9,622 nt of DNA from JAQBDA01 sp032124675. GTDB taxonomy: Bacteria; Chloroflexota; Anaerolineae; Anaerolineales; UBA4823. The notes beneath the pieces are model-generated. The model did no database searches, was not told the DNA's origin, and saw only the letters and a program-made list of their open reading frames with translations. The stretch spans positions 1 to 9,622 of the forward strand of contig JAQBDA010000130.1 in assembly GCA_032124675.1 (NCBI GenBank). The letters run 5' to 3'. Shown here one piece after another: positions 1 through 5,834 of the stretch. Both the position numbers and the translations under genes were made by a program. Within the stretch, counting starts at the first letter, position 1. Each line of letters begins with the position of its first letter.

Positions 1-8
1 GGTTCAAG

Positions 9-299
9 CTATGGGCATGTCGCTACGTGTAAAAACTTTTAGCACTCTTCATTGGTCAGTGTCCGCGTGAGACGAGCTCTGGCAAGCGCGATCAGCTGGT
101 CAAGCTGCAAAGTGTAGGTGCGTATGCTCCCGTCCGCGCCTGCGGTTGCCAGATGTTTTCCGTCCGGGCTGAATGAGACTCCAAAAACATTGCTGGTGTT
201 CCCATACAGGCTGAATAGTTCATCACCCGTATGCGCATCCCATACTTTGGCAAGCCGGTCAAAGCCAGCAAAAGCCAAGCGCGAGCCAGCCTGACGAGG
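9..299 (-). pseudogene. Remnant of a WD40-repeat protein: last blade and C-terminal tail of a lost paralogue
   Basis: Read on the minus strand, this stretch encodes one and a half WD40 blades (AKVWD, GNTSNVFGV, SPDGKHLATAG) and a tail ALARARLTRTLTNEEC. It matches the end of the neighbouring intact regulator at about 52 of 80 residues by my count. It has no start codon or ribosome site and no upstream domains; similarity begins abruptly near position 295, about 15 bases past the regulator's stop. A TAA at 39-41 sits exactly where the intact gene has a Gln codon (SEC-Q-K). Beyond it the frame still reads K-F-L-H-V-A-T-C-P and then TAG at 9-11, matching the intact QKYLHLEQCP end. So this is a C-terminus carrying a nonsense mutation. 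It lies in the same frame as the regulator, separated by that gene's TGA. I infer the remains of a tandem paralogue rather than a recent duplication, given the divergence. An open stretch of about 79 codons (39-278, TTG start) could be mistaken for a small gene. Confidence 0.8.
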
Positions 300-308
300 G
301 GGTCGTTT

Positions 309-3300
309 TCATGGCTCGACAGGGCACTGCTCCAGGTGCAGATACTTCTGGCACTCACTTAAGGTCAGGGACCGAGTCAGGCGAGAGCGGGCCAACGTTA
401 CCAACTCGTTCATATCCATGGTAAAAATGCGCAGGGTACCGTCCCCACCGGCAGTCGCCAGACGGCTGCCATCCGGGTTGAAGGCTACCCCGAATACGTT
501 GCTGGTATTGCCATACAGGGTGAACAGCTCCTGCCCGCTCTGGACGTCCCAGACCTTGGCTAACCCATCAAAGTTGGCGGACGCCAGGCGGGTTCCATCC
601 TGGCTGAAAGCCAGGCGGGCATTTAACCCGGCATGCCCGGTGAGGCTGAGGATTTTGGCATTTTGTTGCGTATCCCACACAGCGATCTCGCCGTCGTGCA
701 AGCCGAGAGCGAGCAGCCTGCCATCTGGGCTGACTGCCAGACCGTAGATCTCGCGGCCATCGGCATAATATTCTGCCACTTGCTGTCCGGTGTCTGCTTC
801 CCATTGGCGTCCATAGCTATCAGCGCTGCCGCCATAAACCATTCTCCCATCCGGACTGAAGGCAATATCCATTCCAAATCCAAGCGTATGTCCAGAAAAG
901 CTTGCGATCTCACGACCAGTGCTGACCTCCCAGACTTTTGCCGTGGCGTCCCAACTGTGAGATACCAGCCGGGTCCCATCCGGGCTGAAGGCCACTCCGG
1001 GCACCATGCCCTGGTGACCAGCGACTTGGATGATAGGCTTACCAGTATCAAGATTCCAGGCGAAGACCATCCCATCTACCCCACCGGCTGCTAACAGTTT
1101 GCCATCCGGGCTGTAGGCCAGGCTGGTGAGCGGGCTACCGGGAGCCAGCTCGAGCGCCAACTGGCCAGTGCGCGCATCCCAAATGCGGGCATAACCATCC
1201 ATGCCAACGGTCGCCAGGTGAGACCCGTCCGGGCTATAGCGCACACCATAAGCCTGGTCAGTGTGGGCGACCAGGGTCCGCACCTCCCGACCGGGAGATG
1301 GGTCCCACTGCCTGATGGTCCCGTCGTAGCCAGCGGTGGCAATCAGCTTGCCATCCGGGCTGCTGGTCACGTCAACCACCGTGCTGACATGACCAGCCAG
1401 GGTCAGCAGCAATTGGCCAGAGACGGCATCCCATATTTTGGTGGTCCCATCCTGATGGGCAGTGACCACCCGCTTGCCGTCAGGCATGAAGGCGACACTG
1501 TAAAGGCCGGACATGCGCGGTAGGCTGAGGGTTTCCTGCCCCTTAGTTGGGTCCCAGACTGTCAGGGTGCCATCCTCGTTGGCCGCAGCCAGACGCGCCC
1601 CATCCGGGCTATATGCCAGGTTGTGGATCAGACCACCCGAACCGAAGGAGAGCAACTCCTGCCCGCTGGCAGCATCCCAGATCTTTACCGTGCCGCCTTG
1701 ATCGCCGGTAGCCAGTTGCGTCCCATCCGGGCTGAAAGCGATGGCATCGCAAAGCTGCTCATGACCGCTCAGCGCGAAGACCTGGATTCCGCTGTCAAGA
1801 TCCCAGACTCGCGGCGTGCCGTCCAGGTTGGCAACTGCTACTCGTTTATTATCCGGGCTAAAACTGGCGCGATTGACAGTCCCTCCGCTTAAATCACCTG
1901 GGAAGGTAAAGTCTCGCTGGCCACTTTCGGCGTCCCATACAACCAGCTGGCTATTCCAGACTGTGGCGACTCTTTTGCCGTCCGGGTTGTAAGCGATCCC
2001 CCAGCCAACTTCGGCCTGATCAGACGGCAACTCAAGCAGCAACTTCCCGCTGGCGACATCCCATATTTTGGCAACGCCCTCGATACCCATGCTTGCCAGT
2101 CGAGTCCCGTCCGGGCTGTAAACTACCCCGGGCGACTGCAGGTGAGCAGGGATGGTGCGCAGGATGTGCAGCTCCGGCAGCGCTCGGTGTAATGAGTTCC
2201 TGGCTTCCAGCGTATCCGCGGTGGACAGCGATTGCATGGCCAGTAATACACTGCGTTCCGGATCGATCTGCAGGTTGCTGACCGCTGCGGCAGCCAGCTC
2301 GCGCGAGCTTGCCAGGCGGGCCTGGGCCTGGGCTGCCTGAGCGTTGCGGTTGGCCAACTGGCCCAGCCATAAGGCGGCCAGCAGCAGCAAGGTGGAAGCG
2401 CTCAGCGCCAGGGCCAGATATACGGCTCGCCGGCGCAGTCGACTGGCGGCTCGAGTCTGTTCCTCAGCCCGGCGCTGCTCGGCTGCAGCCCGTTGACGCT
2501 GGGCGTCGGTTAATGCCTGGGCTGCTTCCAGCTCGCGCTGCTGGCGAGCAGTCTCGGCGGCTTGCTGGGCTATCTGATCGGCCTGGCTGGCTTCCAGGAA
2601 AGCTTGCTCCAGTGGATTCAGCTCGGATGGGTGCGCTTCAGCCATTTCCAACGCCTGAGCCAGCCGGGCCCCGCGATAGAGCAACTCGGGTTCTCGATCC
2701 AGCTTGTCCCATTCCTGGGCTGCCTGGGTTAGCTGGCGGTGCAGGCGCAGCCCTTCCCGGTTCTCGTTCAGCCACCCCAGCAGGGTGCCCCATTCCCGGA
2801 TCAGAGCTTCGTGGGCTACCTCGGCGCTCTCTCTCGAGACGGTGATCAGGCGGGCATCGGTAAGCCGTTTGAGGACGGTCTGAACGAGGGGCGCATCCTG
2901 GGGATTGAGGATCAATTCAGTCAGCGAAGCCCGCCGGCGGGTGTCCTGGGTGCCTTCCCCCAACTCAGTCAGGCGTAAAAAGATATAGCGAGCGATAACC
3001 TGCTGCTCGGATGCAAGCTGGTTGAAAGTTGTTTCGGCTGTCCTGGCAATCGCGCCATGCACCCCGCCTGATTCGGCATACCCTGCCAATGTCAAGCGGC
3101 GACCGCGCCGGCGCTGCCAGGTCTCAAGCAGGGCATGGGAGAGCAGTGGAAGTGCCCCCGGCTCGTTGCCGACCTCACGCAACAGCAAATCCACCAGACC
3201 TGGCTCAAGCTCCCAGCCGCCGATGAAGGCAGGCTCTTCAATCGCCCGGCGCAGCTCTGCAGTATTCATCGCCCCAATGTATTCCTGGCTCTGGGACAGC

Positions 3301-4718
3301 ACCCGGCGAAGATTTTCGTAAGGCGCGCAATGGGCGTAGAAATCAGCCCGTAAACTGACTACTACCATGCTAGGTCCGGGCGAGGTGGCGGCATAGAGCA
3401 GGTTGTCGATGAAAGCTTGGCGTTGCGTCTCATCATGGCAAAGGCTGAACAACTCCTCAAACTGGTCCACCACCAGTAGCAAGTGTGGGGCATTATGATT
3501 TTGTGCGCTCCGGCAAGCAGCCAGGTGCAGGCTGCGAGGGTCACGCGCCATTTCATCCACCAGTTCTGTGGTCGCCTTGAGTAACTCATCTTTACGGGTC
3601 AGGGCGATAGCCAACGCTTCCAGCGGGTGGGCTGTGGGGGTGATCAGGTAGCGTGTTCCGTCAAAAGGCGATCCGAAAGCTGGTGCGCCTGGTATCTGAT
3701 TGCGCCTGAGGGCGGGAATCAGCCCGGCTCTCAGGATGGAGGATTTCCCGCTGCCTGAAGCGCCGATGATGGCCAGAAAACGAGCCTGCTCGCTGGTATC
3801 GGACAAGCATTCATTCACTCGTGTGACTAGTCTTGCGGTCAGCGCTTCGCGGCCGAAAAACAGGTCCGCGTCGTCTTCATCAAAATAATTCAAGCCCTTA
3901 TACGGAGGTTCTCCAGGTGAGGGGGTTTCTGCTTGAAGTTCAGCCATCTGGCTCGCAAGCCGGGCAGAGGCTGGCGGGTAGCTCTCATCGCGGATATGCT
4001 CGTACAGGGTGGTTGTCGCTTGTCCCGGTTCGACCCCCAGTTCTTCTTTTAGTAACCGCCGGCAGATTTCATACTGCATCAGGGCTGCGCTGCGCTGCCC
4101 GCTGCAGGCCAGGACGCGCATCAACTGGCGATGGGCATCTTCGTCCCAGGGTTCCAGTTCCAAACGGTGGCGGGTATAAATGATCGTTCGTTCATATTCT
4201 CCGAGACTCTCATAATGCGCAGCCAGGCGTTGCAAGGCTCCCAGAGTCTGACGGTTCGTCTGCTCCCGCTTATACAGCAGCCATTCCTCAAAAGGCGGGC
4301 TGTCGCTTAGCGAAAAACCCTCCAAAAAGCTGCCCCGGCAGGCAGAGATAGCACCTTCGAGCTTTTCAATCGTCAGACCTGGCAGATCTTGCAGGCATTC
4401 CAGGTCCAGCCAATGTTCACTGTCGGGATTGAACTGGATCGTATCACGGTTAATAATCAGAAAAGGAGGCTGGGCCTGCTGGTCGCCGATCGCCTGCCGC
4501 AAGTTGGCTAAGGCGGAGCGCAGGTTGTTGAGGGCTGAGCGGTTGGTGTAATCGGGCCACAGCAGTCCAGCCAGCACCTGGCGGGCATGTGGGCGATCGG
4601 CTTCAGTTGCCAGGTAGGCCAGCAGAGCCCGTACTTTGTTGGACTCGAATCCTGTTACTGGCTGCCCGCCAAGTTCTGTCTGGAATGGACCCAATAGGGA
4701 GAGCGATAGGTGTGCCAA
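309..4718 (-). CDS. Membrane-anchored BTAD (SARP/AfsR-like) transcriptional regulator with nSTAND NTPase and 14 WD40 repeats
   Basis: A 1,469-residue signalling regulator. Numbered from the TTG at 4718, residues 1-95 form an OmpR-type winged helix (LSLSLLGPF, KVRALLAYLA, LLWPD). Residues 100-245 are the bacterial transcriptional activator domain (helical, ending EELGVEPG). An nSTAND P-loop NTPase starts at 273 (YKGLNYF, FFGRE), with Walker A GASGSGKSS at 319-327 and Walker B LLLVVDQFEELF at 413-424. An Ala/Gln/Arg-rich coiled coil (706-766) leads into one hydrophobic helix (764-788). Fourteen WD40 repeats (about 860-1435, SPDG...WD) make two seven-bladed propellers, followed by a conserved tail with two Cys. 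Arginines before the helix suggest a cytoplasmic N-terminus and external propellers, a CadC/ToxR-like layout (inference). STAND NTPases are ligand-triggered switches; the ligand here is unknown. TTG 4718 is preferred over TTG 4745 because GGAGGG precedes it and the promoter leaves almost no leader for 4745. The open frame is intact. Confidence 0.93.
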   Translation of the reverse strand: MAHLSLSLLGPFQTELGGQPVTGFESNKVRALLAYLATEADRPHARQVLAGLLWPDYTNRSALNNLRSALANLRQAIGDQQAQPPFLIINRDTIQFNPDSEHWLDLECLQDLPGLTIEKLEGAISACRGSFLEGFSLSDSPPFEEWLLYKREQTNRQTLGALQRLAAHYESLGEYERTIIYTRHRLELEPWDEDAHRQLMRVLACSGQRSAALMQYEICRRLLKEELGVEPGQATTTLYEHIRDESYPPASARLASQMAELQAETPSPGEPPYKGLNYFDEDDADLFFGREALTARLVTRVNECLSDTSEQARFLAIIGASGSGKSSILRAGLIPALRRNQIPGAPAFGSPFDGTRYLITPTAHPLEALAIALTRKDELLKATTELVDEMARDPRSLHLAACRSAQNHNAPHLLLVVDQFEELFSLCHDETQRQAFIDNLLYAATSPGPSMVVVSLRADFYAHCAPYENLRRVLSQSQEYIGAMNTAELRRAIEEPAFIGGWELEPGLVDLLLREVGNEPGALPLLSHALLETWQRRRGRRLTLAGYAESGGVHGAIARTAETTFNQLASEQQVIARYIFLRLTELGEGTQDTRRRASLTELILNPQDAPLVQTVLKRLTDARLITVSRESAEVAHEALIREWGTLLGWLNENREGLRLHRQLTQAAQEWDKLDREPELLYRGARLAQALEMAEAHPSELNPLEQAFLEASQADQIAQQAAETARQQRELEAAQALTDAQRQRAAAEQRRAEEQTRAASRLRRRAVYLALALSASTLLLLAALWLGQLANRNAQAAQAQARLASSRELAAAAVSNLQIDPERSVLLAMQSLSTADTLEARNSLHRALPELHILRTIPAHLQSPGVVYSPDGTRLASMGIEGVAKIWDVASGKLLLELPSDQAEVGWGIAYNPDGKRVATVWNSQLVVWDAESGQRDFTFPGDLSGGTVNRASFSPDNKRVAVANLDGTPRVWDLDSGIQVFALSGHEQLCDAIAFSPDGTQLATGDQGGTVKIWDAASGQELLSFGSGGLIHNLAYSPDGARLAAANEDGTLTVWDPTKGQETLSLPRMSGLYSVAFMPDGKRVVTAHQDGTTKIWDAVSGQLLLTLAGHVSTVVDVTSSPDGKLIATAGYDGTIRQWDPSPGREVRTLVAHTDQAYGVRYSPDGSHLATVGMDGYARIWDARTGQLALELAPGSPLTSLAYSPDGKLLAAGGVDGMVFAWNLDTGKPIIQVAGHQGMVPGVAFSPDGTRLVSHSWDATAKVWEVSTGREIASFSGHTLGFGMDIAFSPDGRMVYGGSADSYGRQWEADTGQQVAEYYADGREIYGLAVSPDGRLLALGLHDGEIAVWDTQQNAKILSLTGHAGLNARLAFSQDGTRLASANFDGLAKVWDVQSGQELFTLYGNTSNVFGVAFNPDGSRLATAGGDGTLRIFTMDMNELVTLARSRLTRSLTLSECQKYLHLEQCPVEP
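420..2150 (-). repeat. Fourteen degenerate tandem repeats of about 126 bp encoding WD40 blades
   Basis: The 3' part of the regulator gene is built of 14 in-frame units of 39-44 codons. Each carries a SPDG/NPDG turn, a hydrophobic strand and a W-D or W-N/E pair near its end. On the plus strand this appears as recurring GTCCGGGCTG or ATCCGGGCTG and TCCCA blocks. The units are well diverged from each other. Blade 14 lacks the usual WD (it reads IFTMDM) and runs into the conserved C-terminal tail. The arrangement gives two seven-bladed beta-propellers and is a likely substrate for recombination with paralogous genes, such as the relic at the left edge. Confidence 0.85.
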
Positions 4719-4722
4719 GGTA

Positions 4723-4729
4723 TCCCTCC
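4723..4729 (-). promoter_or_regulatory. Shine-Dalgarno sequence that fixes the regulator start
   Basis: On the minus strand GGAGGGA lies four bases before the TTG at 4718, a strong ribosome site at normal spacing. The alternative in-frame TTG at 4745 has no comparable site and would start within about seven bases of the predicted transcription start. The chosen start also gives a protein beginning M-AHLSLSLLGPF, the usual beginning of this type of regulator. Confidence 0.8.
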
Positions 4730-4758
4730 GCTTACTTGCCAGCAATCAGTTTATAAAC

Positions 4759-4786
4759 ATTATACGGAATTTTTTTGAATATGCAA
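4759..4786 (-). promoter_or_regulatory. Sigma-70-type promoter of the regulator gene
   Basis: On the minus strand TTGCAT (4786-4781) and a perfect TATAAT (4764-4759) are separated by 16 bases. The expected transcription start is near 4752, giving a leader of about 34 bases containing the GGAGGGA ribosome site. The -35 is only a half match. Its upstream edge lies two bases from the first CCTTGCG repeat (4788), so a protein bound there could also affect this promoter. Confidence 0.6.
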
Positions 4787-4787
4787 T

Positions 4788-4827
4788 CCTTGCGTTTTCC
4801 TTGCGATTCCACCCCGCTTTCCATGCG
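4788..4827 (+). promoter_or_regulatory. Phased heptamer direct repeats, candidate SARP/BTAD operator
   Basis: CCTTGCG occurs at 4788-4794 and again at 4799-4805, an 11-bp period with a 4-bp spacer; including the preceding T, the match is 8 bp. CCATGCG, 6 of 7 matching, lies at 4821-4827, exactly two further periods on. The intermediate position (4810-4816, CACCCCG) is only weakly similar. Known SARP regulators such as ActII-ORF4 and DnrI bind heptamer direct repeats at 11-bp phasing, with the last repeat about 8 bp before the -10. Here the gap to the candidate -10 is 9 bp. The regulator encoded divergently has the matching type of DNA-binding domain. Binding itself is inferred. Confidence 0.5.
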
Positions 4828-4833
4828 CAGGTT

Positions 4834-4842
4834 TGCTAGACT
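4834..4842 (+). promoter_or_regulatory. Extended -10 promoter element for the plus-strand cluster
   Basis: TGCTAGACT fits the extended -10 pattern TGnTATAAT (TAGACT matches four of six). No acceptable -35 hexamer lies 16-18 bases upstream; that space is occupied by the CCATGCG repeat. This is the layout expected of an activator-dependent promoter. Transcription would begin near 4849, leaving a leader of about 50 bases before the ATG at 4901. Confidence 0.4.
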
Positions 4843-4871
4843 GTGAGCAGCAGAGAGTTTTTTCAGAAGAT

Positions 4872-4896
4872 GTGCGTGTACGCACGAAAGGAAGGA
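4872..4896 (+). promoter_or_regulatory. Leader hairpin and ribosome binding site of the exported-protein gene
   Basis: GTGCGTGTACGCAC (4872-4885) is a near-perfect inverted repeat that can form a five-pair stem with a four-base loop. It lies just before the strong ribosome site GGAAGGA (4890-4896), four bases from the ATG at 4901. It could be a small leader hairpin or a symmetric protein site; the sequence alone does not decide. Confidence 0.45.
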
Positions 4897-4900
4897 TGAC

Positions 4901-5446
4901 ATGAAACGGAGTATTTTTATCTTGTTGGCAGTCCTGCTGTCTGCCGCGCTGATTTTGGGCAGCGCGATGACTGCCAACGCCAAAGCAACCCGCATCGAAG
5001 TGAATTCCTTTGAATACGACTGCGGGAATGGTTGGGAGAAGGATTGGATGAAGGGTCAGGTCTGGCATATCCGCAACTACGTCCATACCAATCGCAATGT
5101 GTCCGATTACCCAGAGCTGGAGGGCGTTAATACCACAGTAGCAGATGCGGAAATCAATCTCGCCAGCGGATATGTCGCTATCCGCGGTAAAACGAGTTGG
5201 AAACCCGACACGATCGATGGCACCTGGGAAGGTTCCTGGACCTTCATCAGCAACGCCGGCGTCACCCGAGGTTACGCGGTCGCTCACGGGACCGGAGAGT
5301 TGTCTGGAAAAACCCTCTTCTTGAACCTGTATGATCCTCCCAACCCCTATACCCCTGAAGAGGGCGAAGTTATGTGCGCCGGGTTGGGCGAGTATGAAGC
5401 AAACACGTACGCTGAGGGTTATATCCTGGATGTTTCGGCTCCGTAA
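4901..5446 (+). CDS. Sec-exported hypothetical protein, probably a small beta-barrel
   Basis: A 181-residue protein starting MKRSIFILLAVLLSAALILG with a classic Sec signal peptide: a KR n-region, a long hydrophobic core and a likely cut after ANA at residue 27. The mature part of about 154 residues has no membrane helix or lipobox. It alternates hydrophobic and polar residues, is rich in Gly, Trp and Thr (TIDGTWEGSWTF, GYAVAHGTGELSG) and looks all-beta. This resembles calycin or lipocalin-like secreted proteins, a comparison from pattern only. Its two mature cysteines (C41, C159) could form one disulfide. It is the first gene of the plus-strand cluster, divergent from the BTAD-nSTAND regulator and preceded by phased repeats, an extended -10 and a good ribosome site. 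No enzymatic motif is visible and no function is assigned. Confidence 0.85.
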   Translation: MKRSIFILLAVLLSAALILGSAMTANAKATRIEVNSFEYDCGNGWEKDWMKGQVWHIRNYVHTNRNVSDYPELEGVNTTVADAEINLASGYVAIRGKTSWKPDTIDGTWEGSWTFISNAGVTRGYAVAHGTGELSGKTLFLNLYDPPNPYTPEEGEVMCAGLGEYEANTYAEGYILDVSAP

Positions 5447-5467
5447 GCAGATATTGATCGATGGTGG

Positions 5468-5551
5468 TTGAGAGTACCGCCTGAACGTGCCGGCCAGGTG
5501 AGGTGTCTTGCCAGACGACAATCACCTGGCTGGCGAATAGCCTACTCTCGA
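5468..5551 (+). ncRNA. Long compound stem-loop between two genes, possible cis-regulatory RNA
   Basis: Three nested inverted repeats share one centre. The outer arms are TTGAGAGTA (5468-5476) and TACTCTCGA (5543-5551), nine pairs with one G-U. The middle arms are GCCGGCCAGGTGA (5489-5501) and TCACCTGGCTGGC (5522-5534), 13 pairs with one G-U. The apical arms are GTCT (5505-5508) and AGAC (5513-5516) around TGCC. No T-run follows, so a rho-independent terminator is unlikely. The 3' arm ends about four bases before the GAGGAAGG ribosome site of the next gene. It may control that gene's translation, mark an mRNA-processing site, or be a REP/MITE-like element. It matches no RNA family I recognise. 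Confidence 0.55.
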
Positions 5552-5572
5552 ATAGAGGAAGGTGAGATCATT

Positions 5573-5797
5573 ATGGCTACCGACCGAGCTCATTACCAGG
5601 CTTATATGCTGCGAATCTGGCAGGATCTGAAAGAGCCCGGTTCTGTTTGGCGCGCTTCGCTCGAAAGCCCGCACACTGGAGAGCGTCACGGTTTTACCAG
5701 TCTGGAGGCCCTGTTTGACTTCTTGAGGCAACGAGCTGAGCAGCAAATCGATGGCTCCTCCACTCTGACACAAGCCGTTTCGTTGAGGAGCGATTAA
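5573..5797 (+). CDS. Small conserved-looking protein of unknown function (WRASLE / TGERHGF / LEALFDFL)
   Basis: A 74-residue cytoplasmic protein beginning MATDRAHYQAYMLRIWQDLK. It has no signal peptide, membrane segment or cysteine. The core reads VWRASLESPHTGERHGFTSLEALFDFLR, cited here in parts: WRASLE (a strand), TGERHGF (a turn) and SLEALFDFL (a helix). I recall similar short proteins scattered through Chloroflexota genomes, without a known role. The frame extends upstream to 5468, but ATG 5573 is chosen because GAGGAAGGTGAG (5555-5566) precedes it at normal distance and the extra upstream codons overlap the stem-loop. It lies between an exported protein (126-base gap) and a lipoprotein (37-base gap) on the same strand, so co-transcription is likely. 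The C-terminal tail after QQIDGSS looks disordered. Confidence 0.7.
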   Translation: MATDRAHYQAYMLRIWQDLKEPGSVWRASLESPHTGERHGFTSLEALFDFLRQRAEQQIDGSSTLTQAVSLRSD

Positions 5798-5798
5798 C

Positions 5799-5813
5799 AA
5801 TATCCTGGATATT
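5799..5813 (+). promoter_or_regulatory. 15-bp perfect palindrome upstream of the lipoprotein gene
   Basis: AATATCC-T-GGATATT is a perfect inverted repeat with a one-base centre. It begins one base after the stop codon of the small gene and ends 21 bases before the lipoprotein ATG. TATTAT (5810-5815) overlaps its right half and could be a -10, though no -35 fits at normal spacing. The symmetry and short centre look more like a dimeric repressor operator than an RNA hairpin; a weak six-pair stem around CTG is the alternative. Confidence 0.4.
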
Positions 5814-5834
5814 ATTTGCTAATAAGATCATCCC

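Noticed and set aside
420..2150. Regular repeats suggesting a CRISPR array or satellite DNA
   Set aside because: The period (about 126 bp), in-frame SPDG...WD coding and divergence between units show WD40-coding repeats; there are no identical repeats with unique spacers.
4719..4745. In-frame upstream TTG start at 4745 for the regulator
   Set aside because: It has no ribosome site and lies within about seven bases of the predicted transcription start, whereas TTG 4718 has GGAGGGA at ideal spacing and yields the usual N-terminus.
4760..5521. 253-codon minus-strand open frame opposite the exported-protein gene
   Set aside because: It lies entirely antisense to a gene with a clear signal peptide and ribosome site, and shows no recognisable domain.
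5489..5534. Stem-loop as an intrinsic terminator of the exported-protein gene
   Set aside because: The stem is strong, but the following bases (GAATAGCC) contain no T-run.
5468..5572. Upstream extension of the 74-residue gene to 5468
   Set aside because: The extra codons lie in the compound stem-loop, have no plausible protein pattern, and ATG 5573 has its own ribosome site.
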